Of a DNA stretch of 64,000 bases, positions 31,564 through 42,500 are shown piece by piece. Numbering within the stretch: the stretch's first letter is position 1; each line of letters begins with the position of its first letter. The DNA is from Triticum aestivum (taxonomy: Eukaryota > Streptophyta > Magnoliopsida > Poales > Poaceae): NCBI RefSeq assembly GCF_018294505.1, contig NC_057807.1, positions 264,597,306 through 264,661,305 of the forward strand. Reading direction: 5' to 3'. Position numbers and translations under genes: made by a program. The notes under the pieces were generated by a model. The model did not search any database and was not told where the DNA came from. It saw nothing but the letters and a program-made list of their open reading frames with translations.

Positions 31564-34453
31564 ATGTCCGGCTCCGACCTCCAGGGCCGGTGGGTGCCCT
31601 CCTCCGTCACGGAGGAGGACATATTAAAGTTACGTGAGGCCAAGTACCTGGCCTACGAGGTTTCGCACAGGTTACCCGCCCAAGGGCAGGCCGTGCCTGC
31701 CCCTGAGCCCGGTGAGTTCGTTGTCTTCGTATCCCACCTCCGTCGGGGCTTAGGCTTCCCGACGGACCCCTTCGTGAGAGGGCTCATGTTCTACTACGGG
31801 CTGGACTTTCACGACTTGGCTCCAGAGTCCATCCTCCATATCTCTGCATTCATTATCATCTGCGAAGCCTTCCTCCGCGTCACTCCCCACTTCGGCCTGT
31901 GGCTGAAGACCTTCAATGTGGAGCCGAAGATGATCGGGGGGCGTCAAGCGGAGTGCGGCGGGGCGGCCATAAGCAAAAAGGCCGACGCCCCGTGGCCCGA
32001 GGGTTCCTTCCAAGAGGAGCTCGGGCTGTGGCAGCAGGAGTGGTTTTACATCACCGCTCCGAAGGGTAGCAAACAAAAGCCGCCGCCTCCATTCCGCCCG
32101 GGACCTCCACGTCGACTGATGTCATGGGTCAACCAAGGGCTCAATTGGGGGCCATCCGAAGACGTGCCCCTATTGCAGGGCCGGATTCGAGATCTCCAGA
32201 CGAGGGAGATCAATCTGATTGTAGTGATGCAGGTTATGCTAATCAGGCATCTTCTGCCCTGCAAACGTCGTCCTCTCTGTCTATGGGAATTCAACCCGGA
32301 GGGACCTCGGATTCTCCAACACTTCATGGGTGCGACACCCGTGGAGATGTACAAGTTGTTCTTTGGGCCGCAGGTAGCGTGCCCGGAGTTGGCCGAGGAC
32401 GCAGGCCTAAGCCGCGATCGCCCGGATACCCAGGTAAATAGCTCATAGTCTGGACGCTCTGTTTATCTTCTTTTCTAGAGTTCGCCTCCTGACCCATTAC
32501 TCTTCACAGGAGTGGGTAGCGCAATCGAGGCTGATAAGGTGTCCGGCCCCCCTCCCAAAGACCGCACTGGAGCCCGTGCTGGTCAAAATGTTGGAGGTTG
32601 CGCCCACGGAAGTGGGCGATGGGGAAAATAAAGGAGCTATTATTTCGCCCCGAGGGGCGTCTGAAGAGAGGGGAAAAAACCCCTCCTTCCAGGGGGAGAA
32701 GAGGACCGCCTCCGAAGATCCAGAGGCCAAAGCCCCTAAGCGGGGGAAGAGATCTTCACTGGGGGGTCCGGCGTCCGGGGAGGATCCGGACGCACAATCA
32801 TCGCCAAAGGATCAGCCCTCCAGCGAGCCGTAAGTATAAAAAAAGAGGGAGTTAATTAGTAAGGAAATACCTCCATTTGTGCTTCTGTGGGTAACCGAAA
32901 TATTTATCTTGTAGTTTGGATCTGCAGCCTTCTCAGATGAGTTCATCTTCGGGGGACCTTCTTCCGGAGATGATGGAGAGCGAAACGCCTCCGTTTGCTG
33001 CGCCGTCAGATAAGGCAGGCGAGCCTGAAGTATCGTCGCGGAGGGTGTGCCCGAGTCCGGAGGGGCCAGAGAGTTCGGCACCCACTAGTATCCGGCCGGG
33101 AGAACTGAAGAATCTGTTTGAGAGGGTGTCCATCTCAGAAGATCACCGTGCGTTGATGCGTGTGGTGATTGGAAGGATTTCGTCCGCCGAGAGCGGATTG
33201 CGCAATGCCGCTATAAGCTTGCTGGAGGGGTTTGAGGTACGCGAAAATAACGCATCTGTTTGTTTATTAACAGTTTTGCATATGAAAATGCGCCCTGTAT
33301 AGATAGTAGCCCCCGAGACTCGGTAGGTTGTCGAAGACGACAGCGTGCCGAGGATCAAAATCTTAGATAATTAGTGTCGCCATTCCTATGCAGGTGGCGG
33401 ATAGTCCGAGGGATAGCCGGACTAGTGGAGTTGCCGAGTTAATGCGGCAACTTGACATGGCGGATGCGGACATCGCGCTCGTTAACCGGCGACTTGACGA
33501 GTCGCAAGGTAAATTAGTTCTCCGCAGTCGCTTTATTAAGGAGGTCAAAGCCCTCTTCTTGATAAATTATATGTTGTTGTACAGACGGTGCTGTTGCTGT
33601 GGAGAGCCTTCGGGCCGAACTTGCCCAAGCTAAGGAGCAAGCCCGAAGGAGTGACGCGGCTGCCTCGAGGGCGGCCGAGGAGTTGAAAGCCGAAAAGGCT
33701 GCACACTGCCTAAGCAGGGAAGAGGTTGCCAAACTAGCTGTGAAAGTGAAGGATGCTGCCGACCGCAATGAGGCTCTTGAAAAGGAGCGTTTATCGGAGC
33801 AGGAAGACCTGAGGAAGGCCACCGCTGAAGCCAAGGATGCCCGATCTGCAATGCGGGCCATGAAGGAGGAGCTGCGCCAGGCCGGAGATATCGTGGCTGG
33901 CAAGCCTTATCTGCTGCGTCGCCGGTTTATGGATCAAAAGTATGCTCAATTTGATCGGCTGTGGAGTCCGGAGGATCCGTATATGGACTTAGCGGCAAGT
34001 GCGGCTCATGCCGTTAAGCACTTCCGGAGCCAGAAGGATCACGAGACGGAAGAGCTATTTTGGTCTCAATTCCATAGCCCGGATCGCTCACTTCCGTTGA
34101 CCGACCGGTTGGCCGAATGGGCCGAGCTAAATAGGTTGTCCGGACTTGCCATGACTGACATCGTGGCTCATGTCTGGCCGAAGAGGCCCAAGGCGACGAG
34201 CTACTTCGGCTTACTGCAGCAATTCCTTGGGGCGGTGCCGCATATCAAGGAGATGAAGCGGTCGGCCTGCATCGAGGGCGCGCGAATGGCTCTTGCCCGC
34301 GTGAAGGCGCATTGGACGGAGATGGATGCCACCGCTATTGCCGCCCAGGGATCAGATGAAAACCGGCTCCCCGCCGAGCACTATTTCGGGGAAGTTATGC
34401 GTGGCGCTCGTGTTATAGAGTCGCAGTGCTCGAAAAATGTCACGTTCAAATGA
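31564..34453 (+). CDS. antisense accessory gene, five exons, intact (PF04195-like)
   Basis: Exons 31564-32433, 32510-32829, 32915-33236, 33394-33508 and 33585-34453 join into one open frame of 831 codons plus stop. All four introns are GT-AG (76, 85, 157, 76 bases), with the same phases as in element 1 (0, 2, 0, 1) and an identical 115-base exon 4. Exon 1 (about residues 35-200) matches the 'putative gypsy type transposon' family (VSHRLPAQGQAVPAPEPGEF, FVRGLMFYYGLDFHDLAPES). Exons 2-3 are charged and Ser/Pro-rich. The start of exon 5 is an Ala/Glu-rich coiled coil. The C-terminus (SYFGLLQQFLGAVPHIKEMK, SACIEGARMALARVKAHW) is conserved with elements 1 and 3. Start chosen at MSGSDLQGR, aligned with MSGAGGKW in the relatives. 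Molecular function is unknown. Confidence 0.88.
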
Positions 34454-35553
34454 ACGTTTTTAGCTTGTAAAAACAATGATTATGCTATGACTGCTTTTTA
34501 TACTTGTGCGTCCCAAGTAATGAAACTTCTCCTATGCGGCCGTTTACGTATACATTTGTATAACCTGAAAGATTGCAGTCTTCGGCTTCAGCCCCCACGC
34601 ACAAGGTGCGGGGGTGTTCGCAAAAATAGCGCATTTTCACACTTAATCCGACGTCTCGGTCCTGTTAAGGAGGTGGTAGCGTAGCAAACGAGGCAACCCG
34701 GACTATAATGCTTTATCACTTTCACTTAGCCTGTGGAGCTCGAGGGTGGGGCTACGATATAGCCCCTTAGGGCACCGCACTTCTTCGAATTCGGGGCGCG
34801 TGTGTGCCTGACCGGGAAACGGTCCTTCGTCAAAGCGGGGAATTCTAAACATTCCGGTGGTCGATCGAGTGGTTGACCAGACTCTCGCTATATCATGACA
34901 GTCAGTTTTCGGCTTTCTCTACTGAGGCGCTCGCCCAGCCGAACTGGGGCACAATCGCAGTAGTTCTCCTGGTGCCGCGTTAGCCGATGATACGGAATGT
35001 AAGGCAGCAAAACACAGGAGCCGGGCAAACCCAACATTTGACCAAAGACATGATTCGGAGCTGATGCATAAAATGCCTAACTCGAGACGCCGAACACTCC
35101 CGAAGGTGTCCAGTCTTTATGATAATGGGCAGAATGATGCCCTAAGCCCCTTGTGTCCAGGTACGGGCGTAGTCTTCTGACGCGGCCGATGCCAAAACGT
35201 CAGGCTCCGCATTGGCTATAGGAAGAGAGCCAAGGGAGAATAACAACAAGAGACAGTAAAAAAGGTTTACGCAGGGTCTTAATCTGAAAAGAATCCTCAC
35301 AACGGGTCCCTACTGCACGTCTGCGCCTGTGTCTTCGTTGCGCCGTTATCCTGGACGGGTATGCATGTTGTTCATCTGTAAAAGGAGAGGAACGTTCAGT
35401 TTGAAAACAATTTGTGCGAAAAATGTATGTGTGAAAGAAGAAATATAAATAAATAAAGCGGGGTTTATTTGAACCCGCGATTGTTTGTGTGCGCAGCCCC
35501 CTGTGAAGGGGTGTGCGGCTAGGGAACCCCTAGCCTGCTGAAGCCGGACTCGT
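34454..35553. other. spacer between convergent genes of element 2
   Basis: Non-coding, with the conserved block at about 34875-35070 (TATCATGACAGTCAGTTTT to the GATTCGGAGC region) shared with elements 1 and 3. Confidence 0.75.
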
Positions 35554-38534
35554 CTATCCGAGTCCGGGGTCTTTGAGTGACCCTCGCACTGAAATGATGC
35601 CACGCGGACCGGGCATCTTGAGCGTAAGAGACGCGTAATGCAGTATGGCATTGAAACGGACAAAAGCCTTTCGTCCCAAGAGTGCTTGATATTCACTTTC
35701 AAATGGGACGATGTGAAAAATTAGTTTTTCACGCCGAGAATTATTCGGCGATCCGAACACGACATCTAGTAATATGGAGCCTGTGCACTTGGCGTAAGGG
35801 CCTGGCGTCACTCCTTTGAAGGGAGTGTGGCTGTGTCGGATTTTTGTAGGGTCTATCCCCATCCGACGGGTTGTGTGTGAATACAGCAGGTTTAATTCGC
35901 TGCCTCCGTCCATTAGGACTTTAGTAAATTGTAATCCGTCTATTATGGGATTCAATATCAGGGGAGTCCGTCCCGCGTTTCGAACGCTTCTGGAAAAGTC
36001 CAGGTGGTCGAAAGTGATTGGTTTTGATATCCAATCTCTGCGGTCTGCTGGGTTGGTCCGTGTGAAGCTCTTTTTAGGAAGTGCCGCACTATTTTTCCGT
36101 ATTATCACATGAAGTGAATTCACTGCTTTGACCCCTTGTGGGAAAGTTTTTTGTTTTCCGGTGCTCTGCTGGCGGGGTTTATCGTCTTCGCTTGACGCGT
36201 CGAGCCCCTTGTATTCGGCGTTTAATCGGCCGGACTGTTTAAAAACCTAACAATCCCGATGGGTGTGGTTTGCAGGCCTTCCGGGGGTGCTGTGGATTTG
36301 ACATATCCGACCCAAAATCTTGTTTAAGTTGGACAGCTCATCGCCGTCATCTTTAAGAGGCGATGTTTTGTTGTTTGGCCGTGAGCTTTTGAATCCGGCG
36401 TTGCCTGCCATGCTCTTTGGGCTTTTCTCTTTATTCTGGCGCTGCTCTTTTCTGCGCCGCGATTTTCCGTTTCCATCTCTTATCTCGGATGTACTTGGGT
36501 CGCTGGTGCTGCATCTTGCTAGCCAGCTATCCTCTCCCGCACAGAAGCGGGTCATGAGGCTTGTTAGCGCGGGCATTGTCCTCGGTTTTTCTTGGCCGAG
36601 GTGTCTGGCAAGCCATTCGTCTCGGACATTGTGTTTGAAAGCTGCTAAGGCTTCGGCGTCCGGACAGTCGACTATTTGGTTCTTTTTGGTGAGGAACCTG
36701 TTCCAGAATTTGCGCGCTGACTCTGCGGGCTGTTGAGTTATATGACTTAAATCATCTGCATCCGGGGGGCGGACATAGGTCCCTTGAAAATTTGCTCTAA
36801 ACGCTTCCTCGAGCTCTTCCCAGCTTCCCACGGTGTTTTCTGGGAGGCTTTTAAGCCAATGACGGGCTGGCCCTTTGAGCTTGAGGGGTAGGTATTTTAT
36901 GGCGTGGAGATCATCTCCTCTGGCCATGTGTATATGTAGTATGTAATCTTCTATCCAGACTCCAGGGTCTGTTGTTCCATCGTAGGCTTCTATGTTTATG
37001 GGTTTGAATCCTGCTGGGAATTCATGATCCAGCACCTCATCGGTGAAACATAGTGGGTGTGCAGCACCCCTGTATTTGGGTGCGCCACTGTCTTCGGACA
37101 CTTGACGTGTTGCCTTGCTTCCTAGGGCCTTCTTCTTTGGCCCGTAGATGGACCTGGGTGGGCTATCTGTCTTTCCAGGTTCCTTATGTGCGGTGCCGCT
37201 TTCAGAATGTGGCCTATCATCTGGCCGTCTATCCAACCAGGCAGCCTTTTTATTTCTTGACGGTGGAGGCTCTATGGCTTCTTCGTCGAATTCTAGTAGC
37301 AGCTTGCGCTTCGGGTAGCTCTTTGATTGGTGACCATTGCCGTATTTGTCTGTGGTCTTGAGTACTTTGCTCCATCTCATTCTGAGTGTGTCTTCTGTTG
37401 TTTTGAGCTTCCGCTTTTCTTTCTTCAGGCTTCTTGCAGTGTTGACGAGTCTTTTCCGAATGTTTGTGCTCTCCGGCGGTGTGTCCGGCATGAGATCATC
37501 CGGACTGTTGTTTTCGCCGGGCCTGGACTGATTATCTGACTCATCATGTTCGGACGGTTGCTTATCTGCATATTCGTTGTCCACTTGTGAGCCCTGCTTT
37601 ATTGCGGGCTCCTTAGGAGCGTTGTTATTGTCGAGGCGGGACTTAGGGCGGCGTCTGCGCCGCCGTTTTGGTTGTTTATCGGCGGGGTTATCTTCTGCCG
37701 CGGCCCGTTGGTCCTCGTTATCGCTCTCTTTTGAGGTATCCACCATGTATATGTCATGTGACGGGGTGGTCCTCCTATGCCTTATAGGCTCTGTTTCTTG
37801 TTCGTCTCTGGCATCGTCGTCTAGTCCGTCGATGTCGTCGGAGTCGTAGTCTAGCATGTCGGTTAGATCGTTGACAGTGGCTACAAAGTGGGTGGTGGGT
37901 GGGCTCTGAATTTCTTCGTCGTCCGTACCCCGACCATCCTGGCCATAGTCCGGCCAGGACTCTCCTGATAAGAGAGATACTTTAGCGAATTCAGGATGTC
38001 GCCAAAGGGCGAGTGTTGGAAGATGTCCGCGGCGGTGAATTCCATAACCGGCACCCAATCCGAATTGATAGGTGGGGGCATGGGAGGTTCGGAGTCCGGC
38101 AGGGAGTCCGGCACCTCGGAATCACGAGTTTTGCAGGGGACAAGATTAATGTTCGGCTCCATCGCCGTGGAAGTTGAAGCCCCTGAGGCGGTGTCTACCC
38201 ACCGATCCTCGATCTGGGCGATCGGCTCCGGACTGATGGCCGAAGCGGATTCATGTGCGGCCACCAAGGCACTGTTCGGCGGCAGAGCTAGATCATGCCC
38301 ATCGTAACAGTGCGGCGCGCTCGGCCGTGGCTCGAGTCCGTCGAAGATCAAGTCTCCGCGGACATCGGCCGTGAAGTTTAGGCTTCCGAATCTGACCTGA
38401 CGGCCAGGGGCGTAGCTTTCGATCTGCTCCAGATGGCCAAGCGAATTAGCCCGCAGTGCGAAGCCGCCGAATACGAAGATCTGTCCGGGGAGAAAAGTCT
38501 CACCCAGGACAGCGTTGTTGGTTGAAGATGCCAT
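35554..38534 (-). pseudogene. element 2 gag-protease, two breaks
   Basis: The start is ATG at 38532-38534 (MASSTNNAVLGETFLPGQIF). A frameshift near 37975 moves the reading to the frame holding the acidic linker, the basic region and the retrotransposon gag domain (FKPINIEAYDGTTDPGVWIE, about 37010). The zinc knuckle is CX2HX8HX4C (ending HTHRDC, near 36250). It is followed by an in-frame TAG at 36247-36249 where the element 1 homologue has TGG (Trp). The same frame then gives the protease (VLMDGGSELNLLY, about 35920; YQALLGRKAFVRFNAILHYA) and ends at 35554. There is no RT. Confidence 0.9.
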
Positions 38535-38581
38535 CAAGCCTATCGATGACGACACAGAGGAACTCTCAATGAAAGCACCAA

Positions 38582-39063
38582 TGTCGGTGTCAAAACCGGC
38601 GGATCTCGGGTAGGGGGTCCCGAACTGTGCGTCTAGGCGGATGGTAACAAGAGACGAGGGACACGATGTTTTTACCCAGGTTCGGGCCCTCTCGATGGAG
38701 GTAAAACCCTACGTCCTGCTTGATTAATATTGATGATATGGGTAGTACAAGAGTGGATCTACCACGAGATCAAGGAGGCTAAACCCTAAAGCTAGCCTAT
38801 GGTATGATTGTTGTAATGTATGTTGTGTCCTACGGACTAAAGCCCTCCGGTTTATATAGACACCGGAGGAGGCTAGGGTTACACAGAGTCGGTTACAATG
38901 GTAGGAGATCTACATATCCGTATCGCCAAGCTTGCCTTCCACGCCAAGGAAAGTCCCATCCGGACACGGGACGGAGTCTTCAATCTTGTATCTTCGTAGT
39001 CTTGGAGTCCGGCGACGATGATAGTCTGGCTGTCCGGACACCCCCTAGTCCAGGACTCCCTCA
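38582..39063 (-). repeat. 5' LTR of element 2
   Basis: A 482 bp LTR. The sequence just after it in element orientation (TTGGTGCTTTCATTGAG, 38581 leftward) is the likely primer binding region; the tRNA was not identified. Confidence 0.93.
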
Positions 39064-39068
39064 GTGTG
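39064..39068. repeat. target site duplication gtgtg, right copy
   Basis: Pairs with 30527-30531. Confidence 0.93.
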
Positions 39069-41492
39069 GTTAGCTGGCTTTTCGAGGGTGCCATGTATCT
39101 GGCATGAGCGGTCGAGTATTCAGTCCAAATTGGACGGACCCACAGTGGTTCTTTTGAATGGCTTCTTCCGCTGACCGGGTTTAGAGCCTCGGAATCTGGC
39201 GTTGACTGTCGTATCCTCATCGTTGTCGCCGTTAACGCGGCGTTTGTTTTTGCTTCAACGCGACCTGCCGTTATGGTCCTTAGTATCCGGACTGCCAGCA
39301 TTTTTACTGAGGTTGTTGCTGCGAGCTAGCCAGCTATCCTCTCCCGCACAGAAGCGGGTCATTAATGATGCGAGGGCTGCCATGGATTTCCGCTTTTCCT
39401 GTCCTAGGTGTCGGGCTAGCCATTCGTCGCGGATGTTATGTTTGAAGGCTGCGAGGGCCTCTGCGTCCGGACAGTCGACGATTTGATTTTTCTTCGTTAA
39501 GAACCGTGTCCAGAATTGTCTGGCCGATTCGTCTGGCTGCTGAATTATGTGGCTTAGGTCATCGGCGTCTGGTGGTCGCACATATGTGCCCTGGAAGTTG
39601 TCGAGGAATGCGGCTTCTAGGTCCTCCCAACACCCAATTGACTCTGCGGGCAAGCCGTTAAGCCAATGCCGGGCTGGTCCTTTAAGCTTGAGTGGGAGAT
39701 ACTTGATGGTGTGGAGATCGTCGCCGCGGGCCATATGGATGTGAAGGAGATAATCTTCGATCCAAACCGCGGGGTCTGTCGTGCCATCGTAGGATTCAAT
39801 GTTTACGGGTTTAAACCCTTCAGGGATTTGATGATCCATTACTTCGTCTGTGAAGCATAGTGGGTGTGCGGCGCCTCTGTATTGAGCAATATCACGACGT
39901 AGCTCAAGGGAGCGTTGTCTGCTGTGTTCCGCCCGGCCGGAGTATTTGTATCCGGTGCGACGATATTCGTCGTGGGTCGTGGGGCGCCCACGTGATCCGT
40001 AGATAGATCTGGATTGTCTTGCCTTATCCTCTAATATATCCCGCAAGTCCGGCGCGTTCCCCCGTGGCTTCGTACTTTTCGAACGATACCGGGGTACGGT
40101 CTTGATGGAGGGCATCGATGCCTCTCTGTCGTGACCACGGGGTGGTCGGTCAGCCGTATTGTGCGCTGGTGATGAAGGTATGTATGCTTCCTCCTCTAAC
40201 CGGGGGAGCAACTTGCATTTTGGGTAGCTCTTGGAGGGGCGTTCGAGTTCGTACTCTACGGCCGCGAGGACCTCCGTCCATCGGTCGGCCAGCAGGTCTT
40301 GATCAGCTTGAAGCTGCTGTTGCTTTTTCTTTAGGCTATTTACTGTGGCCATTAGCCTGCGTTTGAAACGCTCTTGTTCGACGGGGTCCTCGGGCACGAC
40401 GAATTTGTCGTCATCGAGGCTTGCCTCGTCTCTGGAGGGAGGTATTTAATTATCATTCTCGACCTCTTCGTCTGCCGCTCTCTCGTGAGGGCTTGCTTCT
40501 GCGTCCTCCTGCGCTGAATCTTGCAGGAGGGGATTGTCTTCGGCACTTTCTGGGGTGTTATTATCTCCTGTGCCGGAATCTCCATTCTTGCTGTGGCGGG
40601 ATTTAGAGCGGCGCCGCTGACGTCGGCGCTTGGGCTGTTTCTTTAAGGAATCTGCATCCGCTGCTTCTTCTCCATCCCCATCCTTTGGGGTGTCCACCAT
40701 GTATATGTCGTATGACGAGGTGGTCTTCCAATGCCCTGTGGGCGCTGGTTCTTGATCGTCTCCGGCATCGTCGTCCATACCGTCGATGTCGTCGGAGTCG
40801 TAGTCTAGCATGTCGGTTAGATCGTTGACAGTGGCTACAAAGTGGGTGGTGGGTGGGTCTTGAATTTCTTCGTCGTCCGCGTCCCAACCATCCTGGCCGT
40901 AATCCGGTCAGGGCTCTCCGGATAGCGAGAGATGCTTTAGCGAATTTAGGATGTCGCCAAAGGGTGAGTGCTGAAAGATGTCAGCGGCGGTGAACTCCAT
41001 GATCGGTGCCCAATCGAATTCGATTGGCAGGGGCGCAGGAGGTTCGGAGTCTGGCAGGGAGTCCGGCACCTCGGAGTCACGAGCTTTATAAGGGACAAGG
41101 ACAGTGTTCGGCTCCATCGCCATGGAAGTCGCAGCTCCCGAGGCGGTGTCCAGCCACCCTTCCTCGATCTGCGCAATCGGCTCCGGACTATGGGTCGGAG
41201 CGGATTCGTGTGCGGCCTCCAAGGCACTATTCGGCGGCAGAGTTAGATCATGCCCATCGTGACAGTGCGGCACGCACGGCTGCGGCTCGGATCCATCGAA
41301 GATCAAGTCTCCGCGGATATCCGCCCTGAAGTTTAGGCTTCCAAATCTGACCTGACGGCCAGGGGCGTAGCTTTCGATCTGCTCCAGATGGCCAAGGGAA
41401 TCGGCCCGCAGTGCGAAGCCACCAAATACGAAGATCTTCCCAGGGAGAAAAGTCTCACCCTGGATGGCGCTATTGTTGATTGAAGAAGCCAT
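39069..41492 (-). pseudogene. element 1 gag, four in-frame stops
   Basis: The start is ATG at 41490-41492 (MASSINNSAIQGETFLPGKI). The whole gag stays in one frame to the insertion junction, but is stopped by TGA 40908-40910, TAA 40446-40448, TGA 39255-39257 and a further TGA near 39118. It has a conserved N-terminal domain, an acidic linker (MLDYDSDDIDGMDD), a basic tract (about 40600), and the retrotransposon gag domain (FKPVNIESYDGTTDPAVWIE, about 39810). The zinc knuckle start (CQIHGTLEKPANHT) ends at the junction and completes at 30531. Confidence 0.9.
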
Positions 41493-41539
41493 CAAGCCTA
41501 TCGGTGACGGCACAGAGGAACTCTCAATGAAAGCACCAA

Positions 41540-42017
41540 TGTCGGTGTCAAAACCGGCGGATCTCGGGTAGGGGGTCCCGAAGATCTAGGCGGATGGTAA
41601 CAGGAGACAAGGGACACGATGTTTTTACCCAGGTTCGGGCCCTCTCGATGGAGGTAAAACTCTACTCCTGCTTGATTGATATTGATGATATGGGTAGTAC
41701 AAGAGTGGATCTACCACGAGATCAAGGAGGCTAAACCCTAGAAGCTAGCCTATGGTATGATTGTTGTAATGGTTGTTGTGTCCTACGGACTAAAACCCTC
41801 CGGTTTATATAGACACCGGAGAGGGATAGGGTTACACAGAGTCGGTTACAATGGTAGGAGATCTACATATCCGTATTGCCAAGCTTGCCTTCCACGCCAA
41901 GGAAAGTCCCATCCGGACACGGGACGAAGTCTTCAATCTTGTATCTTCATAGTCTTGGAGTCCGGCGGACGATGATAGTCCGGCTGTCCGGACACCCCCT
42001 AGTCTAGGACTCCCTCA
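41540..42017 (-). repeat. 5' LTR of element 1
   Basis: A 478 bp LTR paired with 24416-24898. A few bases are missing near 41583 relative to the other copies (GAAGATCTAGGCGG). Confidence 0.93.
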
Positions 42018-42022
42018 GAGAC
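42018..42022. repeat. target site duplication gagac, right copy
   Basis: Pairs with 24411-24415. The SIRE-like LTR resumes after it. Confidence 0.93.
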
Positions 42023-42446
42023 CACCCCAAGGTCTACCACTAGTGGTTTAGAAACGCCTTCGTGGTGTTGTCTCAAAGGGAGAATAGGGTGAGCCTTCGT
42101 GGCGTTGGTGTGCCTTCGTGGTAACATCCACCTCTCGAACGGTGACGTAGCTTCCCTCCAAGGAAGTGAACATCGGCATACATTCTCGTCTCCCGGAGTT
42201 GCGGTTATTCCTAACCCTAACTCTCTACTTGTGGTTACTTGTCTCTTAGCACTTACTTATATCATATTGTGCTTGTTTACTTACATACTTGTGTTTCTTG
42301 TTTATCTTGCTTAACACTTAATACTACACTTACAATTGTTAGGCTCACTTTCATATTCCGTATTAGTGCCTAAAATTACTAAGTAACAAGTAAAATTTGT
42401 AATTGTACCTATTCATCCCCCCTCTAGGTCCATCTCGATCCTTTCA
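42023..42446 (+). repeat. 5' LTR of the SIRE-like element, right part
   Basis: Completes the LTR begun at 23372. It ends CGATCCTTTCA, as the 3' LTR does at 53051. Confidence 0.93.
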
Positions 42447-42448
42447 AT

Positions 42449-42460
42449 TGGTATCAGAGC
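42449..42460 (+). other. primer binding site, initiator tRNA-Met
   Basis: TGGTATCAGAGC, two bases after the 5' LTR, an exact match to the usual plant tRNA-iMet primer binding site. Confidence 0.92.
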
Positions 42461-42500
42461 CTCGTGCTCTATTCTTGTGGCTTAACCGCCCTAGAGCGAG

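Larger units (their letters stand above)
30532..39063 (-). mobile_element. element 2: non-autonomous Tat-like gypsy with intact antisense gene
   Basis: A complete 8532 bp minus-strand element nested in element 1. 3' LTR 30532-31014, 5' LTR 38582-39063, duplication gtgtg. The plan is that of element 1: gag (from 38534), protease (ends 35554), spacer, opposite-strand gene (31564-34453). LTRs and the gag N-terminus are close to element 1, but the antisense gene and much of the middle are clearly a different subfamily. Confidence 0.94.
24416..42017 (-). mobile_element. element 1: non-autonomous Tat-like gypsy with antisense gene
   Basis: A minus-strand LTR element, 17.6 kb as it stands and about 9 kb without nested element 2. 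3' LTR 24416-24898, 5' LTR 41540-42017, target duplication gagac. In its own sense: gag from 41492, protease ending 29662, a spacer, an opposite-strand gene (25455-28444), 3' LTR. No RT or integrase is visible, so it would depend on enzymes supplied elsewhere. Element 2 sits in its gag-protease region, at gtgtg. Confidence 0.93.
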
